From: a virus
Length of the DNA: 24,412 nt
Virus record (IMG/VR): IMGVR_UViG_3300032462_000086
Span: 1-24,412 of that record
Strand: one strand, 5' to 3'
Below the pieces are notes generated by a model. That model was not told the DNA's origin, searched no databases, and worked only from the letters and a program-made list of their open reading frames with translations. Shown here piece after piece: positions 4,801 to 10,606 of this stretch. Made by a program: the position numbers and the translations under genes. The stretch's first letter is position 1. Every line of letters begins with the position of its first letter.

Positions 4801-5285
4801 TGGGAACCGCTTTTGCTCCAATTCTTGCAAATCCAAGTGGCGCAGAAGTTCGGGGATTGATGATGTTCAAAAGGAATGCCGTTGGTGCAACTCCACCTTT
4901 CTTCGGAACAAGTATGACAAAGGCGTATATTGCTCAAAATCATGCGGAAGGAAAGCATGGACATCTTCTCCAAAAGGTCGAGCGCACATTGAGCGTCTTG
5001 CAAGTAAAGCCCGTGGAGGAAAGGAGCGACACATATTGCATGGAAGTAATGGGCACACATGCAATGGCAGTTGAGAATGGCGCAATAGTCCATAATTGCG
5101 CGTCCAGATATAGCATAATGTGCCTCCGTTTTGCCACCTATATTTTCCATGCAACGGGTAGTAATAAGCCCGGAACGATACAGCGAAACTACGACCCATT
5201 ATCCCTTGACCATGTGAAGCAGGATATTGGTGGGGTTAAGACATCATACGATCCCCTTTCATTAGATTATTTACGCAACAACTAG
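1842..5285 (+). CDS. terminase large subunit with two inteins
   Basis: The ATPase-nuclease that packages phage DNA into the prohead through the portal. The precursor is 1147 aa. Removing two inteins (precursor residues 59-376 and 756-1085) leaves a 499-aa protein, a normal length. After splicing, Walker A reads AGNQCGKT (near residues 55-62), Walker B VQIVWLDEE (near 172-180), the coupling segment MTFTPLKG (near 202-209), and nuclease motifs GALDFGWDHP (near 296-305) and KEYDDIL-CASRY (near 431-442). Both inteins interrupt catalytic motifs, so the protein should be inactive until spliced. The start chosen overlaps the upstream gene; the frame is open further upstream but that part overlaps the zinc-ribbon gene. 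The C-terminal tail repeats YDPLSLD. The stop is TAG, with an AGAAGGA ribosome site for the next gene overlapping it. Confidence 0.93.
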   Translation: MTDQPKPTKLPFDVDIYHELQRERDRRKLELYRPYVKQQQFHKAGGTHREILLRAGNQCLGPWSLMETDSGLHRCGDIFFEEGACVQSWGGESQCTAQISYGILRGIEPAFRIVLESGRWFDCSSSHQILTEHGYCRIDELMSLSNGLRLIHKREGYQASCVAYGYLGGQLPQLAADSVQDELPSQADVQRHSLIFSHEDAEARIYQYTNFFGESDLHSIFACGRLQREALYDRFAAPKMESVFLPLTSGHQKNLQLLAEFSPKILSSSESVVCFSEETSHSFERGQSLDGLNKPESGFLLGQAFPPSPVAPILDYSSQEFYRDDSHMQIFYPLQSPQLIGGERIIAYVDIGFQPIVDCHVPNTNNYILQGVIHHNCGKTYSAAAEIAMHATGKYAPWWEGRRFKKAPVIWCAGVTGEVTRDTIQRLLVGDLANPGTGLIPAGDIVETVPSRGVAGLMDTLLVKHTSGQNTRLRLKNYEQGREKFQADSVQIVWLDEECDIDLYMEALTRTNATGGFLIMTFTPLKGMSQVVRRFLVDKSPDRCDVNMTIEDALHIPPAEREKIIASYPAHERAARLRGVPMMGSGLIFPVAEELIACDPIPVEKIPNHWQQLGALDFGWDHPTAAVKILHNTDDDIIYVTGCYRRSEATPMHHASALKPWGNIKYAWPHDGLQHDKGSGIPLADMFRKEGLDLLPDHARFPDGSNSVEAGILEMLTRMETGRFKVYRHLAEWFEEFRMYHRSEGKIKKEYDDILCLHPKTKIITDKGAIEIASLVGTSGKVLTRNGKWAKYKNCRLTRKDAELVKVTFSDGHEILCTPNHKLLSTNNKWICAIDSIGMVCHDAIANSRDKQWKKLNMEERFTGSAIPLIQTITSVRAIVSCIVLYMKNILEKSLLSTTFITGTGTREIMTFLIWNVCWVASIYQNTIKGIQENPCGLTKRKKSGENLKRVKNFFMSLVKKISTSCASFVNLSVSAVGLIFQRKMLVGTAFAPILANPSGAEVRGLMMFKRNAVGATPPFFGTSMTKAYIAQNHAEGKHGHLLQKVERTLSVLQVKPVEERSDTYCMEVMGTHAMAVENGAIVHNCASRYSIMCLRFATYIFHATGSNKPGTIQRNYDPLSLDHVKQDIGGVKTSYDPLSLDYLRNN
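2035..2628 (-). CDS. HNH homing endonuclease encoded antisense inside intein 1
   Basis: A 197-aa reading frame on the strand opposite the terminase. Residues 71-120 form a clear HNH domain: YVAEHRLVMGVHLGRY, then EVIDHRDS (D94-H95), HNWPDNLRV (N103, N107) and a final D-H-L (H117). This matches the phage HNH_3 pattern. The N-terminal residues 3-21 (TQQEVADFFGVHLSVVERL) look like a helix-turn-helix. Homing endonucleases cut intein-less alleles so that repair copies the intein. The GTG start is the first possible after an in-frame TAG; the family-like sequence continues upstream of that TAG, so this may be a truncated gene. Its last third is antisense to splicing blocks A and B. Confidence 0.8.
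   Translation of the reverse strand: MKTQQEVADFFGVHLSVVERLIPSLALRTCRTGPRAASGHKQRWNGGRILQKNWYIDIFVPLHPHAKISGYVAEHRLVMGVHLGRYLLPTEVIDHRDSHTQHNWPDNLRVYESNADHLRETLARRYGNSRVRSIFGDWTNNRTNDPIPELSETLAQSPEGFRKKFEQYIEIHRPTIEHRHLPRKKYLRSGATQNPFP
2629..2841 (-). pseudogene. upstream in-frame part of the antisense HNH gene, with two TAG codons
   Basis: The HNH frame continues upstream to an ATG at 2841-2839, preceded at the ideal 6-base distance by GAGGAG (2853-2848). Two TAG codons interrupt it, at 2778-2776 and 2631-2629. The sequence after each looks like helix-turn-helix: GRQEMAEMLGLTKIQIQAYL after the first and TQQEVADFFGVHL after the second, so each TAG sits just before a recognition module. The complete gene would have 268 codons. 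The middle base of each TAG lies opposite the third base of a terminase-frame proline codon (CCT), so both stops could arise without altering the intein. Decay is the simplest reading; suppression or internal restart are alternatives. Confidence 0.6.
2848..2853 (-). promoter_or_regulatory. Shine-Dalgarno GAGGAG for the antisense HNH gene
   Basis: On the minus strand GAGGAG is followed by ATTGCA and ATG, near-perfect spacing. This supports an antisense gene that originally began at 2841. Confidence 0.55.
2879..2907 (-). promoter_or_regulatory. weak antisense promoter candidate
   Basis: On the minus strand TTGGCT, a 17-base spacer and TATGCT each match the sigma-70 hexamers at 4 of 6 positions. 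They lie 26 bases upstream of the GAGGAG site. The location is right for expressing the antisense endonuclease, but the match is weak. Confidence 0.2.
4107..5096 (+). other. intein 2, in the nuclease motif of the terminase
   Basis: A 330-aa protein-splicing element. Block A starts with Cys1 (CLHPKTKIITDKG) and block B lies near residues 54-72 (GHEILCTPNHKLLS, with T63 and H66). The C-terminal blocks are RSDTYCMEV and HAMAVENGAIVHN, with Cys as the next extein residue. Splicing joins KEYDDIL to CASRYSIM, the last acidic motif of the terminase nuclease. Residues from about 97 to 322 match no known domain and are the out-of-frame reading of an HNH gene on the same strand. Confidence 0.9.
4397..5074 (+). 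CDS. HNH homing endonuclease in the -1 frame inside intein 2
   Basis: A 225-aa protein read in another frame of the same strand, wholly inside intein 2. Residues 26-78 are an HNH domain: GHRFLHCVIYEKHFGKIPP, then HHIHHRNGNKRDNDISNLE (H49-H50, N62), then HLSEHH. Two zinc ribbons follow, C122-x2-C125 with C140-x3-C144 and C161-x2-C164 with C179-x3-C183, typical DNA-binding tails of phage HNH proteins. It begins right after the N-terminal splicing domain and its final ~20 codons overlap the C-terminal splicing block. The upstream ribosome site is weak (GAGA). The frame is intact with no internal stop, so it could still drive homing of intein 2. Confidence 0.82.
   Translation: MEEIKYGRAIYRLGDPFNPNYYISKGHRFLHCVIYEKHFGKIPPKHHIHHRNGNKRDNDISNLECVLGSKHLSEHHKGHTRKPVWAYEAQKKWRESEEGKKFLHESGKKNQHFMRVIRQFKCECCGVDFSTQDVGGNRFCSNSCKSKWRRSSGIDDVQKECRWCNSTFLRNKYDKGVYCSKSCGRKAWTSSPKGRAHIERLASKARGGKERHILHGSNGHTCNGS
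5169..5184 (+). repeat. 16-bp direct repeat copy 2, in terminase C-extein
   Basis: CCCGGAACGATACAGC, identical to the sequence at the 3' end of tRNA-Gln. Here it encodes part of K-P-G-T-I-Q-R. Recombination between the copies would delete the two small cysteine-rich genes and most of the terminase with both inteins. Confidence 0.5.
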
Positions 5286-5296
5286 AAGGAATTTTT

Positions 5297-5518
5297 ATGA
5301 AATATTTTATTTTATTTTGTCTTTTTGCTAATTCTGCATACGCGGATTCTCAGCAGGATTATGAGATGCGCAAACAGCAAGCGCAAATAGACGCCATGCA
5401 ACGCGATATGGAGCAGCAAAAACGAGATATGCTAAATCGAATGGAGCAGCAACGGAACGAAGCGGAAAGCCGCCGGAAATCGAATGAGTATTATGAGAGG
5501 GCAAAACAATGGGATTAA
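5297..5518 (+). CDS. exported small coiled-coil protein
   Basis: A 73-aa protein with a probable signal peptide (MKYFILFCLFANSAYA, cleavage after A-Y-A near residue 16). The mature part is highly charged and Gln/Glu/Arg-rich (residues 17-70), with a heptad-like pattern expected to form a coiled coil. It would act in the periplasm. Location and shape recall spanin-type or other envelope-acting lysis accessories, but there is no lipobox and no membrane anchor after cleavage, so no function is assigned. The ribosome site AGAAGGA is strong and overlaps the terminase stop. Its end overlaps the next gene by 10 bases. Confidence 0.65.
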   Translation: MKYFILFCLFANSAYADSQQDYEMRKQQAQIDAMQRDMEQQKRDMLNRMEQQRNEAESRRKSNEYYERAKQWD

Positions 5519-6183
5519 ATAGCCGCGTATTCAAGTTGATGACGGACTATGCTAAATCGGGGGGTAAGGCACTTGCTGCTGGCTATCCTGATATGCTGGT
5601 GACGCAACAAGATTTGCTAGATGCTGGGATTTCGCCTGAGGTTATCATACCTGCTGATGAGGATTCGGAAAAAATTGTTCGTGAGCATGGTGTGAATATC
5701 CCGTGCGCGTATGATGCAAAATCCGTGTTTACTGCCCTGAATTATGATTTGGATGTGGTTGACATCAACGTCAGTCGGAGTGGCGAGCGTTACACGGATT
5801 TGAACTATCCTCATCATATCGGCTCTTATGATTTGGTGTTGGACCACGGCACTATTGAGCATTGCTTCAATATCGCGCAGGCGGCAATTAATCTGGCGGA
5901 AGCGGTTAAAGAAGGTGGCATTATCGTGCAACACCTTCCGATGACGATGCTTAATCATGGGTTTTATAATATTAACCCGACATGGTTCCATGCGTTGTAT
6001 TCAGCGGATAACGGGTTTGAACTGCTGCATCTTGAGGTAATGGCGGGGGATAAGCATTCTCAGGGAGTTGTCCCTGCACATAATCATTTTGTTGTTAATA
6101 CGACTAGCTCGTTGCTGACTTGTGTGGCGCGACGGATTGAGCAAAAGAAAATTCTCTACCCAACTCAGGAAAAATACAAATGA
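5509..6183 (+). CDS. class I SAM-dependent methyltransferase-like protein
   Basis: A 224-aa soluble protein. The core segment YDLVLDHGTIEHCFN (residues 107-121) followed by INLAEAVKEGGIIVQHLPM (127-145) matches motifs IV-VI of small-molecule or sugar methyltransferases, where an aspartate-rich strand and a helix precede a strand with G-G. A preceding VVDINVSR (83-90) fits the acidic end of strand 2, which normally binds the SAM ribose. The glycine-rich motif I is not obvious, so the N-terminal half may be divergent. It overlaps the next gene, another methyltransferase, by 4 bases. With the following glycosyltransferase it suggests a glycan-building cassette; the substrate is unknown. Confidence 0.65.
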   Translation: MGLNSRVFKLMTDYAKSGGKALAAGYPDMLVTQQDLLDAGISPEVIIPADEDSEKIVREHGVNIPCAYDAKSVFTALNYDLDVVDINVSRSGERYTDLNYPHHIGSYDLVLDHGTIEHCFNIAQAAINLAEAVKEGGIIVQHLPMTMLNHGFYNINPTWFHALYSADNGFELLHLEVMAGDKHSQGVVPAHNHFVVNTTSSLLTCVARRIEQKKILYPTQEKYK

Positions 6184-6881
6184 TTGATGTTACTTTGATA
6201 CCCCCACCTTGCATGAGCCTTAATGATGCGGCTGAATTGTATGTTCCGGCATTTCGGCGCGGCATTGAATATACCTCACTTTGCCGCGTTGAGGGGGATG
6301 TACTGGAGTTTGGCACTAATCATGGCTTTACTGCCAGAGTTCTGGCTCAGACAATGGCGGCGCATCGTCATTCCGGCATGTTAATGCTTTATGATTCGTG
6401 GGAGGGTTTTCCAGAGATGGTGGGGGCTGATGCTGGTTGTCCCGAAGTTATCTATGGTGCATGGAAACAGGGTGACTGTAACCCGCGTGATGCTGATCAT
6501 GATGTAAAGATACATGCTGCTCTTACTCCCATATTGAATGGACGTGTCCGCACAATCAAGGGGTATTATAGCGATACGTTGCCGCACAATCTTCCTGTCA
6601 AGGCATCGGTGGTGCATATCGACTGTGATTTATACTCATCGACTATGGAAGTGCTATCTGCTCTGATTGATAATAATACTTTAAGTGATGGTGCTGTCTT
6701 GTACTTTGATGAGTTCAATAATAATGTAGCATCAAATAAGTTTGGCGAGCGTAAAGCGGTTCATGATATTTTTTGTAATTATCAGGACGGTCAACGTTTT
6801 ACTGCTAATGGCAAATATAGCATTGAACTATGGTTCACTTACGGTTGGTCTGGTTATGCATTCTTAGTGCATAGGGGGTGA
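6180..6881 (+). CDS. TylF/MycF-family O-methyltransferase
   Basis: A 233-aa protein of the macrocin O-methyltransferase type, which methylates sugar hydroxyls using SAM and a metal ion. Visible motifs are GDVLEFGTNHGFTARVLA (residues 39-56, SAM-binding loop), LYDSWEGFPE (70-79, acidic residue plus the family's W-E-G-F), SDTLP (131-135), VHIDCDLYSS (145-154, metal-binding aspartates) and DGAVLYFDEF (170-179). All expected motifs are present and the length is normal, so it is probably active. Coupling with the upstream methyltransferase (ATGA) and the downstream glycosyltransferase suggests joint modification of a sugar on virion, host surface or DNA. Which one cannot be told. Confidence 0.8.
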   Translation: MIDVTLIPPPCMSLNDAAELYVPAFRRGIEYTSLCRVEGDVLEFGTNHGFTARVLAQTMAAHRHSGMLMLYDSWEGFPEMVGADAGCPEVIYGAWKQGDCNPRDADHDVKIHAALTPILNGRVRTIKGYYSDTLPHNLPVKASVVHIDCDLYSSTMEVLSALIDNNTLSDGAVLYFDEFNNNVASNKFGERKAVHDIFCNYQDGQRFTANGKYSIELWFTYGWSGYAFLVHRG

Positions 6882-6882
6882 T

Positions 6883-7551
6883 ATGTGGTTCATGCCGACA
6901 TTCAACCGCCCCGAACAGTGCAAAGCGGTCATCGAACAAATTAACAAGGTGGGCTGCTCAACTTCTGGTATTGTCTTTGTGCAAGGCAGAGAAATGCAAG
7001 CGGAGTACGAAAAAGCACTGGATGGCACTTTGCCTGATAACTGGGTGCTGTATTTCCATGCCACTAATATTGGTTGTGACCCTGCAATGAACTGGTGTTT
7101 TAAGAATTTTCCGAATGAACCATTTTACGGATTAGTATGCGATGATGAGTATGTTTATACCGAGGGATGGGATAAAATCCTATCGGAAGCGGCTGGTGAA
7201 TGGAATATTTCGCACGGTAATGATGGCTGGCAATCGGAGAATCGTATCCATAGCTATGTAACCGTTGGTGGGGAATTGGTGCGAGCTTGTGGGTGGTGGT
7301 CATTGCCAGGACTTTGGCATTGGTTCCATGACGATGTGCAGGAGGCACTGGCAGCAGCGTGTGGGTTGCGTGTATACTGCAAGGATGTGAAAACAGAGCA
7401 TAAGCATTATATGGCGGGTAAGGTGCAGAAAGATGCTACTTATGTTTCGGCAGAAGAAGGGTCGGAAAAAGACCGTCAAACCTACTACGATTGGCGGTTA
7501 AATGAGTTCCCATTTCTTGTGGGGAAAATCATGCGGGCGAAACGAATATAA
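6883..7551 (+). CDS. glycosyltransferase-like protein (GT-A type)
   Basis: A 222-aa soluble protein. The N-terminus MWFMPTFNRPEQCKAVIEQI has the P-T-x-N-R-P start of family-2-like glycosyltransferases. A central LVCDDEYVYTEGWD (residues 84-97) supplies the D-x-D-like metal and nucleotide-sugar site at about 87-89. The later W-H-W-F-H-D-D (near 147) resembles the acceptor-side acidic motif. It would transfer a sugar from a nucleotide donor in the cytoplasm. A strong ribosome site (AGGGGG) overlaps the previous stop. It ends the cassette that separates the terminase from the head genes. Confidence 0.7.
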   Translation: MWFMPTFNRPEQCKAVIEQINKVGCSTSGIVFVQGREMQAEYEKALDGTLPDNWVLYFHATNIGCDPAMNWCFKNFPNEPFYGLVCDDEYVYTEGWDKILSEAAGEWNISHGNDGWQSENRIHSYVTVGGELVRACGWWSLPGLWHWFHDDVQEALAAACGLRVYCKDVKTEHKHYMAGKVQKDATYVSAEEGSEKDRQTYYDWRLNEFPFLVGKIMRAKRI

Positions 7552-7557
7552 ATAAGG

Positions 7558-7586
7558 TTGATAAAACTATAAATATAGCATAGAAT
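7558..7586 (+). promoter_or_regulatory. sigma-70-type promoter for the head gene operon
   Basis: TTGATA and TAGAAT each match the consensus at 5 of 6 positions and are separated by exactly 17 bases, in an AT-rich 60-bp gap between the modification cassette and the head genes. Transcription would begin near 7593, just before the ribosome site of the pre-portal gene. It is the best-matching promoter I found. Confidence 0.55.
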
Positions 7587-7611
7587 ACCAAAAAAAGAAG
7601 GATAAAATCCC

Positions 7612-7833
7612 GTGGGCCTCCTATCACCATCTACCCCTGCTCCACCACCTATACCAACCGCTCCACCAGCGGCAACTCCTGCTACTCTTGCTTCATCCCA
7701 AACTAAATCTACTGCCAATAATCAACGTCAGCGAGCAGCAGGGGCAGCAGCAGCATCTGGAGTAAATCCAACAGGTGGTCTTGGTATTACCGAGAGTCCA
7801 AACAGAGCAACAGCAACCTTGTTAGGCGCATAG
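7612..7833 (+). CDS. Pro/Ala-rich pre-portal small virion protein
   Basis: A 73-aa protein starting at GTG, with an AGAAGGA ribosome site 9-10 bases upstream. The N-terminus is proline-rich (SPSTPAPPPIPTAPPAATPA). A Q-R-Q-R-A-A-G-A-A-A segment and then G-L-G-I-T-E and a terminal ATATLLGA follow. Many podophages have a small protein just before the portal with this layout, ending in a T-L-L-G-A-like motif. Its role is unclear; a minor head or connector-associated protein is inferred. It ends in TAG. Confidence 0.65.
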   Translation: MGLLSPSTPAPPPIPTAPPAATPATLASSQTKSTANNQRQRAAGAAAASGVNPTGGLGITESPNRATATLLGA

Positions 7834-7839
7834 CACGTA

Positions 7840-7974
7840 TGGATGATAAAACTTATAATCCTCATCCACAAGTCAGAATTGCTAACATACTTGAAAAGAT
7901 AGAGCGACATCTGGCAAAATTAGTGAGTCAGCCAGAGGAGAGAAAAGTTATTGTGGTAAAGAGAAAAATCTAAA
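7840..7974 (+). CDS. small hypothetical protein between pre-portal and portal genes
   Basis: A 44-aa frame beginning MDDKTYNPHPQVRIANIL, with an amphipathic helix-like middle and a very basic end (KVIVVKRKI). It starts 6 bases after the previous stop and fills the gap up to the portal gene. The ribosome site is weak, and I know no family for it, so it is a plausible but unproven gene. Confidence 0.4.
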
Positions 7975-8007
7975 ATAAGAGGGTGTCAAACCCCAAAAGA
8001 GAACTAT

Positions 8008-9834
8008 ATGGCTAAAGCTTCAGAGAAATCACAGACCGTACATTATGATGAAGCTTCGGCTAGTCTTTTGTCCAAGCAGCCTGAGTCCCCTAAGAAAAAG
8101 AAAACCGACCCCATTGCTGTTGCAGAATGGAATGCTTTACGGGGGCATCTGGAAGGTCGGTTATCCAGTTTACAAAATTGGCGGCAAAGCTGGTGGACGG
8201 ATAATTGGTCAAACCTCGCCGAATATATTTTGCCGCGCCGCTCTATCTGGCTAACGCAATCTGCCGGAGGTATCCCTACTCCTAATAATATGACGCGGGG
8301 GCGACAAATCAATAATTCGATTAAAGATCCTACTGGAACTTTTGCCACTCGTGTGTGTTCGGCGGGTTTGATGACTGGGCTAGCTTCTCCTTCTCGTCCT
8401 TGGTTTAAGATTGTGCCTTCCATTAAAAATGCGGATATTGATGAAGATGGTCGTATTTGGATGGATGAGGTTGAGCAACGTGTTTATACGATTTTGGCTG
8501 GGAGCAATTTTTATAATTCGTTTGCTCAAGAGTGTGAGGATTTGGTGGTTTTTGGTACTGGTCCATCTATCATTTATGAAGATGAGAAGGACGTTATCCG
8601 GTGCTATAATCCAGCCGTAGGTGAATATTATCTTGCTTCGGGCGCCACCTTGCGAGTGGATGGCTTATATCGTAATTTCGTGATGACAGTTGCCCAAATG
8701 GTTGATTTCTTTGGTGTAGAAAACTGCCCCGCAGATATACAGGGTCTATGGTCTGCTAAGAGCAGTTCTCTTGATGTGGAGCGCATCGTTGCTCATTCGA
8801 TTGAACCTAATTTTGATGTTAAGGGATGTCCTAAGATTGAGGGTAATTTTACATGGCGAGAAATTTATTGGGTATATGGTAGTGGAAGTAAATTTCCTCT
8901 TTCTAAAAAAGGGTTTGTAGACTGTCCGTTTAGTGCGGCTCGTTGGGCAACGCAGAGCAATGATTCGTATGGACGCTCCCCTGGCATGGATGTGCTGCCG
9001 GATATTATCCAATTACAGGTAATGACGGTTCGCTTATCAGAGGCTATCGAGAAACAAGTTCGTCCTCCACTGATTGCTGATGCTACGATGAAGAACCAGC
9101 CAGCCTCTATTTTGCCTGGACACATTACCTATGTTCAAAGCCTTGGTTCTGGCACAGGTATGCGCCCTATTTATGAAGTGAACCCTGATATTAACGGATT
9201 AGCTCGGTTGATTGAGCAGGTGTCACAGCGCATTAAAGTTGGTTTGTTCAACGATTTATTCTTGATGTTGGAGCAAAATCCAAACAATAAAATGACTGCT
9301 TATGAGGTAGCCCAAAAAATCCAAGAGAAGATGGGTGTGCTTGGTCCTGTGGTGGAGAACCTTATCATTGAGAGTTTGAAGCCAAAATTAAAGCGTGTGT
9401 TTGGTATTATGACTCGTAAGGGTATGTTGCCGCCCGCGCCAGAGAGCATGAAGAATGTACCTCTGGATATTGAGTTTATTTCTATGCTGGCATTGGCACA
9501 GAAAGCATCAGCAACAGGTGGTCTGGAGCGTATTGTAGCACTTATTGGTAATATGGTGGGTGTCTATCCTGAAGCGCGTGATATTCTTAACCCTGATTTG
9601 TTTATACGTGAGTTCAATGACTTGCTTGCAAATCCGGAAAAAGTATTGCGTAGTGAGACCGAAGTTGGTGGCATTCGTAAAGCACAGCAAGAGGCTATGA
9701 AACAACAGCAAGCACAGAAACAAATGGGACAAATGGCACAAACCGCAAAGGTGGGGGCTGATGCTGCTAATGTTCTTAGTGAGACGGAAATAGGCGGTGG
9801 AGCCTCGGCTTTATCACAACTTCTTGGGGGTTAA
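8008..9834 (+). CDS. portal (head-to-tail connector) protein
   Basis: A 608-aa protein of the podophage head-to-tail connecting family, which forms the dodecameric ring at the capsid vertex through which the terminase pumps DNA. Typical segments are NLAEYILPRR (near residues 70-79), RQINNSIKDPTGTFATRVC followed by AGLMTGLASPSRPWFKI (near 99-135), and FGTGPSIIYEDEKD (near 181-194). A long helical region from about 410 and a Gln/Ala-rich C-terminal tail (570-608) follow. Length is usual for the family. The C-terminal Q-rich part may form the barrel or crown. The next gene starts directly after the stop codon. Confidence 0.92.
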   Translation: MAKASEKSQTVHYDEASASLLSKQPESPKKKKTDPIAVAEWNALRGHLEGRLSSLQNWRQSWWTDNWSNLAEYILPRRSIWLTQSAGGIPTPNNMTRGRQINNSIKDPTGTFATRVCSAGLMTGLASPSRPWFKIVPSIKNADIDEDGRIWMDEVEQRVYTILAGSNFYNSFAQECEDLVVFGTGPSIIYEDEKDVIRCYNPAVGEYYLASGATLRVDGLYRNFVMTVAQMVDFFGVENCPADIQGLWSAKSSSLDVERIVAHSIEPNFDVKGCPKIEGNFTWREIYWVYGSGSKFPLSKKGFVDCPFSAARWATQSNDSYGRSPGMDVLPDIIQLQVMTVRLSEAIEKQVRPPLIADATMKNQPASILPGHITYVQSLGSGTGMRPIYEVNPDINGLARLIEQVSQRIKVGLFNDLFLMLEQNPNNKMTAYEVAQKIQEKMGVLGPVVENLIIESLKPKLKRVFGIMTRKGMLPPAPESMKNVPLDIEFISMLALAQKASATGGLERIVALIGNMVGVYPEARDILNPDLFIREFNDLLANPEKVLRSETEVGGIRKAQQEAMKQQQAQKQMGQMAQTAKVGADAANVLSETEIGGGASALSQLLGG

Positions 9835-10038
9835 ATGAAGAAGCGCGACACACAGTTACTAAATGAATTGATAGATGGTATTATCCAAGCTGAGGGTGCA
9901 GCAAGCCAACTTATTCATACCGGTGGCAATCCTCGCTTCTGGATGATTATTCGGGACGCGCTGGATTTAACCAAGGAGGGATGTATTGCTATGTCTCCGC
10001 ATAATGCTTTAGTGGCTCCAAAGACGGTATTTGTATGA
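9835..10038 (+). CDS. small hypothetical protein after portal
   Basis: A 67-aa soluble protein beginning MKKRDTQLLNELIDGIIQ. No motif is recognised. It is the first of four small genes joined by start-stop contacts (portal TAA then ATG; ATGA to the next), so it is translated together with the connector. Comparable small proteins occur at this place in BPP-1-type phages. Confidence 0.6.
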   Translation: MKKRDTQLLNELIDGIIQAEGAASQLIHTGGNPRFWMIIRDALDLTKEGCIAMSPHNALVAPKTVFV

Positions 10039-10268
10039 GTGAGATGACTCAAACAGAGACGAATGAGAGATGGAGTGAGGGTCTCAAAAAAGCCGCTTCA
10101 CGCGCACGTGAGCTTTCTGTTTCTCGCAAAAATTCAAACTGGAGTGCGATTGCCGAGTCGATTGACGGTATCCGTGAAAAGGGTGAGAGGATGATTGGAA
10201 CAAGAGCGCTTAGTCGTTCGCAGGTGATTGCCGATTTGGATAGATATCAGAAGAAGAATCTGCAATGA
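10035..10268 (+). CDS. small hypothetical helical protein
   Basis: A 77-aa protein rich in charged residues and Ser/Arg, probably all helical (RWSEGLKKAASRARELSVSR). It overlaps both neighbours by ATGA. There is no recognised domain. A head-assembly role is suggested only by its place between the portal and scaffold genes. Confidence 0.6.
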   Translation: MSEMTQTETNERWSEGLKKAASRARELSVSRKNSNWSAIAESIDGIREKGERMIGTRALSRSQVIADLDRYQKKNLQ

Positions 10269-10606
10269 AGCCCTCAGAAGCAGAAGCAGAATTAGTTGCA
10301 GAGAAGCCTTATGATGCCTCTGACCCTGAACAAGTTAATCAGGCTCGAAAGAAGGCTGGGCGAAAAAAGCGTGGAACATTGGAATTTGTCAAAGCGATTA
10401 TGACTGTGCCGCAAGGACGTGAATGGATGTATGATATGCTGGTGATATGTAAAGTATTTGGCTCACCATTAGTTCCGGGTGATACGCATTATACCTATCA
10501 TAATTTAGGCGAACAGAACATCGGCAAGAAGTTATTGCAGGATATTAATACGTCGGCTCCAGACGAATATGTTATGATGATAAAAGAGGCTAATGCAAGA
10601 AAATGA
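10265..10606 (+). CDS. Bbp19-like phage protein
   Basis: A 113-aa protein that resembles the Bbp19 family of Bordetella phage BPP-1 and relatives. It has a basic linker (KKAGRKKRG, residues 30-38), then IMTVPQGREWMYDMLVIC (46-63), VFGSPLVPGDTHYTY (65-79) and GEQNIGKKLLQDI (83-95), matching the family's G-R-x-W, F-x-x-x-x-V-P-G-D and G-x-x-N-x-G-x-x-L-L order. The function is not established. In relatives it sits among the head genes just before scaffold and capsid, as here. It supports the BPP-1-like classification. Confidence 0.78.
   Translation: MKPSEAEAELVAEKPYDASDPEQVNQARKKAGRKKRGTLEFVKAIMTVPQGREWMYDMLVICKVFGSPLVPGDTHYTYHNLGEQNIGKKLLQDINTSAPDEYVMMIKEANARK

Noticed and set aside
2016-5096. 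Group I introns or split terminase genes instead of inteins
   Set aside because: The terminase frame is continuous and both inserts have all intein blocks with Cys1, block B His, terminal His-Asn and Cys at +1.
7981-7993. GGGT-GTCAA-ACCC mini-hairpin before the portal gene
   Set aside because: Only a 4-bp stem, too weak to call a terminator or regulator.
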